Source: a virus
IMG/VR virus record: IMGVR_UViG_3300007276_003495
Location: 1 to 22,459 of that record
DNA length: 22,459 nucleotides
Reading direction: 5' to 3' (one strand)
Shown here: positions 7,725 through 14,849 of the stretch, piece after piece
How the letters are laid out: each line of letters starts with the position of its first letter
Position numbering within the stretch: position 1 is the first letter of the stretch
The notes under the pieces: model-generated
Databases searched by the model: none
Told to the model about the DNA's origin: nothing
Seen by the model: only the letters and a program-made list of their open reading frames with translations
Made by a program: the position numbers and the translations under genes

Positions 7725-10139
7725 TTATCTAGGATCAAATTGCTCTAATCCAAAACCTCCTAAATTGTCAAATCCTGCTGATTCAAAATCTTGAGGTAGT
7801 GTGTTGTTTTGTCTTTGATTTATTAGCTTTGACTCTTGAGTTCCTTGCATCTTTATTCTATTGTCTTTTCTATCTTCTATCTCTTGTTCTTTAGTTGTTT
7901 CAGCTCTAGATTTTATTTGCGCAAGCTGCATGTTGTAACTAAACTCTTCAGCCATTAAACCTTTTTTTATTTCTGCTTCTTGAAGCATTTTTTGCATTTC
8001 AAGTTGCATTTTAGAAGTTTCTATTTGTATAGTTGTTTCGGCTAAAGCTTGTTGTTTTTGCATTTCTGCAGTTATAGCAGCTTCTGAAGCTTGAGCGTTA
8101 GCCTGCGCTTGAGCCTGAATATTAGCTTGTTGATTTGCTTGATCTTGTCTAGCTTTTGCTTTTCTTTTTTGTTTTAACAGAGCGTTTGCTAGTTTTATAT
8201 TTTTTACTTGTCTAATGTCTATGGCATCATCTAAATCTATTCCACCTGACTGTAAAGCTATTTGTATGTTTTGCTCTAATTGAGCTTTAGCTTCTTCGTC
8301 TGGTTCTAATTCTAAGAATATTCCAAAATCTTGTAGATTTTTTTCTTGCAACTCCTCTAGTGTACCAGTATTGTACGATGATATAGAATCTATTAAAGCA
8401 GCTCTAGTTAACGGATATTCTAAAGCATCAGCTATTCTTAGCGCTATGTTTTCACAAGTTCTTAAAGTTAGATATAAACCACCTTGCATAACATGTCTTA
8501 GCGCTGTGTTTGAGTTTGCTGCAGCTAATTTCTGTAAACCTACAAGCGCATCTTTACTAGGCGTGCTAGCATCAGACGCTTCATTCAGACCTGTTACGTC
8601 GCGTATCATTTGTAAATAATACTGATATGTTTGTATTAAACTTTGTATTTTAGCACCACCATTACTAGTTTGAAGTTCTTGAATAGGAACTTTACCTCTA
8701 TTCAAATCACCATCTTGTGTCATAGATCTTCCAACTATAGAACCAGTTTGAAAATACATATTTAAAGCTTCAGAAGCGTTGTAGTTTGTGCCATTACCAA
8801 GATCAACCTCAGCTAAACCATCTACATCAACAAAAACCCCGTCTGGTACCATTCTAGATAGTACTTGTTGTAGTTTTAAATGAGTAAGTTGTATTATGTC
8901 CGCAAAACCTGTTATTCTACTAACTGTAGACTCTATCATTCCTTTATACATTCTAGGAGCGCATATAGAATAATTCATGTTAACTTTAGTTAGATTTGAA
9001 TTTGGTCGCGTCATGTTTTCAGACATTTTCCACTCTAACATCATTTCATGTCCTAATATTTTAGCGCCAGTATATAAAACCTCTATACTTCTACCCACTC
9101 TTTCAAAGTTATCGTTTGGTTGTGGATTAAAAGTATCTGGCTTTTCTAATGCTTTTTCAAGACCTTGATCAGTTTGTTTTATTTTAAATATTTGATTACT
9201 GTAAGTTTTGTATTCAAAATATAAAACTTGAACTTGATTATACGAATCTTGTTGCGCATAAAAGTTTCTAGTATAATTAGCGTCTCCAGGAAATTTTTCA
9301 ATTTTTTCTAATTCAGCATCTGATAAACCAGGAAATTGCTTTTTTAATTCAACTAAACTTATTGATTTAACTTCTCCAGCGTAATATATATCATCAAAAT
9401 TTGGATCTTCTGTATAAGAATAAACTAAATTAGCAGGATCTACGTAGTTAACTGTAACGCCATTAGCCAAATTAAAATCAGTTTTTACAGCTCCTATTCC
9501 TATTATAGTTAAATCTTGTATTAATCTCTTTTTTATTAAATCATATTTATTATAAGCTAAAACATTTTCAATAGCCTCTTCTTCGGCTATTTCTATTGAC
9601 TGTTTGTAGCTTAATTGCATGTGTAAGTCCAACTCCTGTTGAGTTTCAGGCAAATTGTCTGTGTCATTAGTGTTAAAGAAATTCATGCCTGTGGCTTGAT
9701 TTGTAGCTTCAATTATTTCTTTAGCATACATATCACGCATTATAGCGTCTGCATATTTTGTTCTTTTCTTTAATGACTCTGGATCTTGAGCAAAAGCTTT
9801 AATATCAAATATTTTTTGCGACATTCCATTTACTATAATATCAACAAATTTTGGTATTATTGGAACAGGTTTCCAGTCTAAGTTTAAGTAAGATAAATCG
9901 CCATTGACAGCTAATTCATCTTTATATTTTTGAACAGGTTGTTCGCCTCTTGCGTAGAGTCTTAATCTGTGAAAGTTTAACCAACTATTTTGATATCTAT
10001 TACCTAAACCCCCTCTATCTCCAGAAAACCACTCTCCTTCAATAGCTCTACCCACGGCGTAACCATAATCATAACTTTGCTTTTCTTCATCAGATACAAC
10101 CTGACTAGGAAACGAACCTGCGTAATTAGTGTAAATCAT
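7725..10139 (-). CDS. Portal protein
   Basis: This 804-aa protein should form the dodecameric portal ring at the capsid vertex through which DNA enters. Evidence is its place directly after TerL (TAA and ATG are adjacent) and before the scaffold, its length, and portal-like segments: SYLNLDWKPVPIIPKFVDII with VNGMSQKIFDIKAFAQDPES near residues 83-120, IIGIGAVKTDFNLANGVTVN with YVDPANLVYSYTEDPNFDD near 212-250, and RMVPDGVFVDVDGLAEVDLG later. Residues of about 640-760 are Gln/Ala/Glu/Lys-rich and read as a long helical barrel or coiled coil (QQANIQAQAQANAQASEAA). Long portals of this kind occur in several environmental phages, including crAss-like ones, but I cannot assign a family. Confidence 0.88.
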   Translation of the reverse strand: MIYTNYAGSFPSQVVSDEEKQSYDYGYAVGRAIEGEWFSGDRGGLGNRYQNSWLNFHRLRLYARGEQPVQKYKDELAVNGDLSYLNLDWKPVPIIPKFVDIIVNGMSQKIFDIKAFAQDPESLKKRTKYADAIMRDMYAKEIIEATNQATGMNFFNTNDTDNLPETQQELDLHMQLSYKQSIEIAEEEAIENVLAYNKYDLIKKRLIQDLTIIGIGAVKTDFNLANGVTVNYVDPANLVYSYTEDPNFDDIYYAGEVKSISLVELKKQFPGLSDAELEKIEKFPGDANYTRNFYAQQDSYNQVQVLYFEYKTYSNQIFKIKQTDQGLEKALEKPDTFNPQPNDNFERVGRSIEVLYTGAKILGHEMMLEWKMSENMTRPNSNLTKVNMNYSICAPRMYKGMIESTVSRITGFADIIQLTHLKLQQVLSRMVPDGVFVDVDGLAEVDLGNGTNYNASEALNMYFQTGSIVGRSMTQDGDLNRGKVPIQELQTSNGGAKIQSLIQTYQYYLQMIRDVTGLNEASDASTPSKDALVGLQKLAAANSNTALRHVMQGGLYLTLRTCENIALRIADALEYPLTRAALIDSISSYNTGTLEELQEKNLQDFGIFLELEPDEEAKAQLEQNIQIALQSGGIDLDDAIDIRQVKNIKLANALLKQKRKAKARQDQANQQANIQAQAQANAQASEAAITAEMQKQQALAETTIQIETSKMQLEMQKMLQEAEIKKGLMAEEFSYNMQLAQIKSRAETTKEQEIEDRKDNRIKMQGTQESKLINQRQNNTLPQDFESAGFDNLGGFGLEQFDPR

Positions 10140-12350
10140 TTATCTTATTATTTTTGAACTAAATCCTTTATTATCGTATTTTTTAAAACCTAAATTTTTA
10201 ACTTCTACTTTTCTTTTAAATACAGGTGTATATAGGTTTTTGTTGCAGGCCATTATAGCTAAACCTGAACTTATGGAAGCATCATGCTTTGTTCTATTAT
10301 TTATATCAAATCTCGACCAATCTTCTAATGTTTTTTGAAAATACATATCACCATATTTTTCCCCTAAATTACCAACATAAGTTTCTATATAAGATTCTAT
10401 AGCTGCGGCGTGGGCTTGTTTTATGTCTTGGCTAGAATTAGGTATACCACCTATTTCTCTTTCTGTAACTGACAACTTCATATATACTTTATCCGGTCTA
10501 TTCATAGAGTAACCTCTATAACCTCTTCTTTTGAAATGATATAATAATCTTGGTTTATTATTTTCAGCCAATATTGGCATACCATAAAATATACAAGCCA
10601 TAAGCACATCTTCAAAAAATATTTCAGCTGTTTGAGGTCTAGCTATATATTCTAAAAAAAACATACTATTTGGTGCATCTTCCATTGAAAATTTAGTTAA
10701 ACCGTGTAGTGAACCGTTTGAACCTCTAGAATCTACCGTACCTGATATATCATATGGGTCACAGCCAAAAGCACCAATATGCTCATTTCCTGGATATTTA
10801 ATACCGTTTTTATTTATTACTAAGTTTTGTAATCTTACAGGAGGTACCCAAGATATGTTAAATCTTCCATTTTTATTAGGAACAAATAAAACTTTACTGT
10901 CTTTAATTCCATTTTGCCATTGAAAAGATCCTTTGGTAATAAGCAATTCGTTTTTAACGTCTTGATTAAAATCTATTTGCTCATATATTTTTGTTAAATT
11001 AAATAAAGACTGTTTTGCCTCATCTCTAAAGGCGTGTTGTTCAGTTCTTGGAAACTGTCTATAAAATTCGTTTAAAGCATCTTGATCTTTTTTTAATCCA
11101 TCAACTTCATTTTGCCAATACTCTAATACACCTATTTTTATTTTTTTTCCGTGCGGACCTTGCGTATCTTTATTTGGAGTTTCGAAGACAGGTAAGCCAT
11201 AAGAATCAATGTAGCCTTCGTAGTTCCATTCCATAGGTATGAACAAAGAATATAATCCTGAGCGAGTCTCTCCATTGGCGTTTCTTTCTCTGACATCTGA
11301 ATCATTATATAGTTTTTTAAAATTACTACCACCTTTATCTAAAGCATTAGATGTTGATCCCATCATGCATTTACCTATAATTCTTCCACCTAATCTTAAA
11401 CAAGTTTTTGTAACTCTCCAGTTATTTAATATGTTATTAGGTTTTTCCCACTTACCACTTTCATCGTGGACAAGTAGTTTTAATTTTTCACCATCATAAG
11501 AGTTATCACCAGTATTTTTCCAATCTATTGTTGTGTCAAGCCCGTCAAGTTCTTGAACTTTTTGGTTTGTTTCAAGTTTTCTTCTTGTGTATTTTGTTGC
11601 TGGTACTCTATAGGCAAGCTCTGTTTTTGGCCTGTCCATACCGTCCTGGATGGGTTTGAAAAAGAACGGGTAGTTGACTGATATTGGTACGACTTTGTCT
11701 GTGAACATTTTCTTAGCATCGGGACCAGATTTGGACAAGATACCATACCGTGCATCTGACGTAATTGTTGCCATATTAACGGTTTCTGCTGAAGACATAA
11801 AAGAAAATCCGGAGCGTCTGTTTTTAAGATAACACATTCCATAACATCGTGAGTCTGCTTTACAAGCTTCCCAGAAAATGTAGAATAATCTATTTGATTC
11901 CCTAAAGTCTGGCTGCCCAACGTCAATTTTGCTCCACTGCAAGTACATAAAGTGAGTACCAGTAATGTAAGTAGCCACGCTCTTATTATAGAACCAAAAG
12001 CCTTGTTCTCTTTTATTAAATTCATTATCAATGTAATCATACCATTTTTCTTTAAAATCTAAAGGATATTGCTCCCAATCAAAAACTGATTTTATTTTTT
12101 TTAATTCTTTTGGATATTCAGTATATTCCCACGTGTTAGAATCAAAAGAATAAACATTGTTTGATTTAGGTAAAGCAATTTTTAGATTTTGTATTTCATA
12201 TATTTCTCCAACAGTACCGTCTTTACTTATAACTACGACATCGTGTTCATCATTATAACCATACTCCCATTTTTTATACCTATTCATTCTTTTGAGAACT
12301 TTAGGTTTAATATGGTCTTTTAAAACTTTATACAAACTTTGCTCGTGCAT
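10140..12350 (-). CDS. terL: Terminase large subunit (packaging ATPase and nuclease)
   Basis: This 736-aa motor protein packages and cuts DNA. In the ATPase domain I see a deviant Walker A, KNRRSGFS (residues 176-183), Walker B LLVHDE (292-297) with catalytic Glu297, and a coupling motif GSTSN (331-335). The nuclease domain shows the expected acidic triad: Asp531 in GCDPYD, Glu596 in PILAENN and Asp690 in KHDASISSGLA. The deviant P-loop lacks the classical GKT; variant P-loops are known among terminases. The N-terminal 120 residues are an extension before the conserved YITGTHFMYLQW segment. The start codon overlaps the stop of the probable small subunit (TAATG), and the stop abuts the portal start. 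Other open frames inside this gene are shadows. Confidence 0.93.
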   Translation of the reverse strand: MHEQSLYKVLKDHIKPKVLKRMNRYKKWEYGYNDEHDVVVISKDGTVGEIYEIQNLKIALPKSNNVYSFDSNTWEYTEYPKELKKIKSVFDWEQYPLDFKEKWYDYIDNEFNKREQGFWFYNKSVATYITGTHFMYLQWSKIDVGQPDFRESNRLFYIFWEACKADSRCYGMCYLKNRRSGFSFMSSAETVNMATITSDARYGILSKSGPDAKKMFTDKVVPISVNYPFFFKPIQDGMDRPKTELAYRVPATKYTRRKLETNQKVQELDGLDTTIDWKNTGDNSYDGEKLKLLVHDESGKWEKPNNILNNWRVTKTCLRLGGRIIGKCMMGSTSNALDKGGSNFKKLYNDSDVRERNANGETRSGLYSLFIPMEWNYEGYIDSYGLPVFETPNKDTQGPHGKKIKIGVLEYWQNEVDGLKKDQDALNEFYRQFPRTEQHAFRDEAKQSLFNLTKIYEQIDFNQDVKNELLITKGSFQWQNGIKDSKVLFVPNKNGRFNISWVPPVRLQNLVINKNGIKYPGNEHIGAFGCDPYDISGTVDSRGSNGSLHGLTKFSMEDAPNSMFFLEYIARPQTAEIFFEDVLMACIFYGMPILAENNKPRLLYHFKRRGYRGYSMNRPDKVYMKLSVTEREIGGIPNSSQDIKQAHAAAIESYIETYVGNLGEKYGDMYFQKTLEDWSRFDINNRTKHDASISSGLAIMACNKNLYTPVFKRKVEVKNLGFKKYDNKGFSSKIIR

Positions 12351-12625
12351 TACTTAGCTCTTCCTTCTGCAAAACCACTAAAAGATTTTTCTTCTTTTAT
12401 TTCTTTTGGTTTTTCGTTTAACAAGTTTTCTTCTTCTTCAATGCGACTTAAAATTTCAAAAGCATCAAATATAGCTAATTTTTTAGTTGCAGCCGCGTTT
12501 TTTAAACGATCAGCAGATATATCATCATCTGAATCAACAATAGCTTCTTTAGCTACTTTTATTAATTCTTCAACTGCTTTTTGACCAGCTTGGATTATAT
12601 TCTTCTTCGTCTCCTTTGTATTCAT
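12350..12625 (-). CDS. Probable terminase small subunit
   Basis: This 91-aa acidic, helical protein lies immediately before TerL (TAATG overlap). Its sequence (MNTKETKKNIIQAGQKAVEE, then LIKVAKEAIVDSDDDISADR and LKNAAATKKLAIFDAFEILS) fits a conserved small protein found at this position in related environmental phages, usually called small terminase by position. I see no clear helix-turn-helix. The start at 12625 places 56 bases inside the end of the previous gene; no later Met is available in the conserved N-terminus, so I keep it. Its job would be to recognise phage DNA and load TerL. Confidence 0.6.
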   Translation of the reverse strand: MNTKETKKNIIQAGQKAVEELIKVAKEAIVDSDDDISADRLKNAAATKKLAIFDAFEILSRIEEEENLLNEKPKEIKEEKSFSGFAEGRAK

Positions 12626-13175
12626 ATTTAATTACAATATCATTTGATTTCATGCAGTATAGTCTTTTATTTTCAACTAAAAACTCCCATTCACCGTCCG
12701 GTGTATAACCAACAAGGTCTCCTTCGTTTATTTCTAGCGATTCTAAGGACTTATTTCCATATTTTAATACACCAATAAGCTTTTGCTCTTTATCAGTTAC
12801 TAGATGGTTATTATTTTTTATTGGTTGTATAAAACATCTTTCACCAAAAGAGTTGTAACCACTTTTATTTTTGTATAAATAAATTTGGTCTATTGAGCAG
12901 AAATATAAATCATCTTTAAAGTAAGATCTTGATTTTTTCTTTTTGCCTTTCATGTCGTAAAATGTTCTAAAAACATTTTGATGAACAATAACTGTGTCAC
13001 CTTTTTTTATTGGCGTTTTAAAAGCTTTAGGTGTTTCTATTACTTCTGCAAACCTGTTCACAAACTTCCAACTTTCAATTTTACTATTTAATATTAACTT
13101 TTTTTTGTCAATATTAATTTCATTATTGTAAGTTTCACCTATAGGTTTTACAATAAAATCATACAGACTTTTCAT
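12570..13175 (-). CDS. Tandem GroES-like (co-chaperonin fold) protein
   Basis: This 201-aa protein appears to hold two GroES-type β-barrels in a row. Half 1 (about residues 1-103) has LYDFIVKP, like GroES LHDRVIVK; then KKLILN where GroES has the mobile-loop GGIVL; AEVIETP like GEVLAVG; KKGDTVIVH like KVGDIVIFN; and LYFCSIDQIYLYK like VLIMSESDILAIV. Half 2 (about 108-194) repeats the pattern: RCFIQPI, LIGVLKYGN, INEGDLVGY and LYCMKSNDIVIKYE, but has no room for a long mobile loop. The duplication recalls plant chloroplast Cpn20. It lies with the terminase genes (TAATG overlap with the 75-aa gene), so it may help fold or assemble head proteins. The fold is inferred from pattern only; a structural role is also possible. 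Confidence 0.65.
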   Translation of the reverse strand: MKSLYDFIVKPIGETYNNEINIDKKKLILNSKIESWKFVNRFAEVIETPKAFKTPIKKGDTVIVHQNVFRTFYDMKGKKKKSRSYFKDDLYFCSIDQIYLYKNKSGYNSFGERCFIQPIKNNNHLVTDKEQKLIGVLKYGNKSLESLEINEGDLVGYTPDGEWEFLVENKRLYCMKSNDIVIKYEYKGDEEEYNPSWSKSS

Positions 13176-13402
13176 TAGTATTCTAAATCATACTCAACTG
13201 ATATAGCCATGTTAGAATTAAACTTCTTCCATGGCAATACCTCGTTGTTCTTTTTTATGTGTATGTTGTAAGAATTATCAAATTCATCTAATAATATATG
13301 TGATATCTCGTGACCACCATAAACTATTTGACCAACAGAATAATGCATTGCGTCATTTTTATAATCAGAACCAATGCTTATTTTTCTTATATTACTCGTC
13401 AT
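13175..13402 (-). CDS. Small conserved phage protein
   Basis: This 75-aa protein begins MTSNIRKISIGSDYKNDAMH and is followed by YSVGQIVYGGHEISHILLDE and a short β-rich tail ending SVEYDLEY. I remember similar small proteins from uncultured marine phages between the structural and terminase genes, without a function. It has no signal peptide or membrane segment. HEISH has the form HExxH, but without other protease features I do not call it one. The start overlaps the end of the upstream coiled-coil gene by 11 bases, and its stop overlaps the tandem GroES-like gene (TAATG), which suggests coupled translation. Confidence 0.6.
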   Translation of the reverse strand: MTSNIRKISIGSDYKNDAMHYSVGQIVYGGHEISHILLDEFDNSYNIHIKKNNEVLPWKKFNSNMAISVEYDLEY

Positions 13403-13643
13403 TTTCTTTTTCTATTGGTGTTATAACGCCTGTCGATAAATCTATATTAATAGAACCATATTCATTTTCTAGTTCTTTTTTAGTAGATTCAATTTCATCA
13501 CTGAGTATTTTTACTCTAGAATGTAAATTCATTTTTTGAACATCTAAAATACCTAAACTTTTAAGCATTTCACCTATATCAGATTGCTGCTTATTTAGTA
13601 ATTCTAATTGTTCTTTTTTAAGTTTTTTAACTTTTTTAGCCAT
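13392..13643 (-). CDS. Small coiled-coil protein
   Basis: This 83-aa Lys/Glu-rich protein starts AKKVKKLKKEQLELLNKQQ. A predicted coiled coil covers residues of about 8-62, and a short tail (YGSINIDLSTGVITPIE) follows. Similar short coiled-coil proteins occur near the terminase in related environmental phages (remembered). The role is unknown; an assembly factor or minor scaffold is possible. The leader is made of ATTAA-type repeats. Confidence 0.6.
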   Translation of the reverse strand: MAKKVKKLKKEQLELLNKQQSDIGEMLKSLGILDVQKMNLHSRVKILSDEIESTKKELENEYGSINIDLSTGVITPIEKENDE

Positions 13644-13666
13644 AATTTAATTTAATTTAATTTAAA
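13644..13666 (-). repeat. ATTAA-type tandem repeat leader
   Basis: The plus strand reads (AATTT)n, about four units, directly before the start codon of the 83-aa gene. On the minus strand this is an A/T-only leader of AAATT units without a Shine-Dalgarno sequence. Confidence 0.5.
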
Positions 13667-13669
13667 AAT

Positions 13670-13686
13670 GTATAGATTTTCTATAC
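13670..13686 (-). terminator. Weak AT-rich hairpin after the 103-aa virion gene
   Basis: GTATAG (13670-13675) and CTATAC (13681-13686) form a 6-bp stem with a 5-base loop. On the minus strand it is followed by ATTTTTAAATT. It begins right after the stop codon of the 103-aa gene. The low GC content makes a terminator call uncertain. Confidence 0.35.
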
Positions 13687-13687
13687 T

Positions 13688-13999
13688 TTATTTTCCTGCT
13701 ACAAGATTGGTTACCGTAGTAGCGTTAGACAAAACGTAATCAACAACCACGGGAAACCATTCCCCTTGAGGTACGTTTTTAAACGTAATTGCTTGAGCTA
13801 AACCAGGTAAACCAGAACCACTAGATCCAACAGATCCAGCGGGAATTACTTGAAGGTCTTTATTAGTTCCAGTGCTCGTTCCTACATATATAATTGATCC
13901 ATTTAATGAATTTGCCGCGGTTAAAGAAGCTGCAGCAACTGGTGTTACAGTTTTTATGTCGTTAGTTATAAAATCAGGTTGATTTCCGTATTGTCCCAT
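13688..13999 (-). CDS. Small virion structural protein (possible head decoration)
   Basis: This 103-aa, Gly/Ser/Ala/Val-rich β-type protein starts MGQYGNQPDFITNDIKTVTP. It contains GSIIYVGTSTG, LQVIPAGSVGS, FKNVPQGEWFPVVVDYVLS and a TTVTNLVAGK tail. I recognise the pattern (MGQYGNQPDF, IYVG, IPAG, PVVVDYV) from a widespread marine-phage structural protein, though its exact place in the virion is not known to me. The related-looking 137-aa protein at 16917-17330 has the same kind of composition. It starts 4 bases after the upstream holin-like gene's stop. Confidence 0.6.
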   Translation of the reverse strand: MGQYGNQPDFITNDIKTVTPVAAASLTAANSLNGSIIYVGTSTGTNKDLQVIPAGSVGSSGSGLPGLAQAITFKNVPQGEWFPVVVDYVLSNATTVTNLVAGK

Positions 14000-14002
14000 T
14001 AT

Positions 14003-14404
14003 TTAATCTTTTTTGTTTGTTATTTTTTTTGCTTTTTCCCAAGTTCTACCCACAAAGTAAGCTCCATAGACTGTAACAAGAAGAGTTTGAAATATTGGGA
14101 TATACTCTTCTGCTATTTTAAATTCACCTATATTACCATGAAAAAAAGCACAAGCTGTAAATATTACTGTTAGGTATATTAAGACCATAGGGCGTATATT
14201 TTTAGATAGTTTACTATCTGACGCCATGTCTGCTTGCCACCTTGCTGTAACTTGCTCTTGTGCTTCTTTGTCGGCTTTTTCTAATATTTCTGTAATAAGG
14301 CGCTGAGCTTCAAGCTTTTCCTCTTTAGTTGTTGTAAGATTATCTAAAACCTCGCCAACTTCTTTTATGACGGAACCTGTAAGCCATTGCCAAATTTTTT
14401 TCAT
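14003..14404 (-). CDS. Holin-like membrane protein
   Basis: This 133-aa protein has a helical N-terminal half (residues 1-65, rich in Lys and Glu). It is followed by two clear membrane segments, about 72-89 (PMVLIYLTVIFTACAFF) and 101-119 (YIPIFQTLLVTVYGAYFVGR), and a basic tail (TWEKAKKITNKKD). The SKNIRPMVLIYL junction and the second segment resemble the three-TM phage holin family. A holin would form pores in the inner membrane at lysis. It overlaps the secreted-protein gene by one base (TAATG). No endolysin is recognisable in this window. Confidence 0.7.
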   Translation of the reverse strand: MKKIWQWLTGSVIKEVGEVLDNLTTTKEEKLEAQRLITEILEKADKEAQEQVTARWQADMASDSKLSKNIRPMVLIYLTVIFTACAFFHGNIGEFKIAEEYIPIFQTLLVTVYGAYFVGRTWEKAKKITNKKD

Positions 14405-14799
14405 TATATTTCTTTTCTTTTATAATAGTATGTAAAATTATAATCTCCTTTAAAAACAACTTTTAATTTGTTTTCTTCTACTAACTCATATGTTGTTTCA
14501 AAATAAGCGCTTTCGTTTTGATTATACCAATATAAAATAATTCCTTTTAATTTACCGTTTTCTTTACCGGTATATCTTATTGGTAAATATTTATATGATT
14601 TTGTTTTACAATTGTAATAATCTAAGGTTTCAACTTCTTTGTATTGCCAAAAAACTAGTTTTTTTTGAGCTTTATTAAAATATATTCTAAGATTTATTTC
14701 TGATTTTTCAGTAACCCAATGACCTTTGAATTTATTATAATCTTGAGCTTTTACACTAAAAAAACAAAATAATAATAAAATTAATAATATTTTTTTCAT
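14404..14799 (-). CDS. Secreted small β-rich protein next to the holin
   Basis: This 131-aa protein has a textbook signal peptide, MKKILLILLLFCFFSVKA, probably cleaved before QDYNKF. There is no lipobox Cys at the cleavage point, so it is a free periplasmic or secreted protein, not a lipoprotein. The mature part alternates short β-strands (GHWVTEKSEINLRIYFN, KLVFWQYKEVETLDYYN, KLKGIILYWYNQNESAYFET, LKVVFKGDYNFTYYYKR) like a small lipocalin-type barrel common in Bacteroidetes. The function is unknown: lysis aid, envelope modification or exclusion of other phages are all possible. The next gene (holin) is coupled by a TAATG overlap. Confidence 0.65.
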   Translation of the reverse strand: MKKILLILLLFCFFSVKAQDYNKFKGHWVTEKSEINLRIYFNKAQKKLVFWQYKEVETLDYYNCKTKSYKYLPIRYTGKENGKLKGIILYWYNQNESAYFETTYELVEENKLKVVFKGDYNFTYYYKRKEI

Positions 14800-14849
14800 A
14801 TAATTATATTTAATAGTTATATTTATATAATTACATGTTTTATAATTAT

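Noticed and set aside
11525-12040. 171-aa open frame on the minus strand inside the terminase gene
   Set aside because: It lies wholly inside TerL in another frame, has skewed composition and lacks any leader; TerL has all expected motifs in its own frame.
12339-12584. Plus-strand 81-aa open frame opposite the small terminase
   Set aside because: Antisense shadow with a Ser/Phe-rich translation of an acidic helical gene.
13175-13402. HEISH in the 75-aa protein as a protease active site
   Set aside because: HExxH occurs by chance in short proteins; there is no suitable third ligand or fold, and the protein is too small.
13644-13690. CRISPR-like or attachment-site repeat
   Set aside because: It is only a short A/T tandem run and a small hairpin, without spacers, integrase or tRNA.
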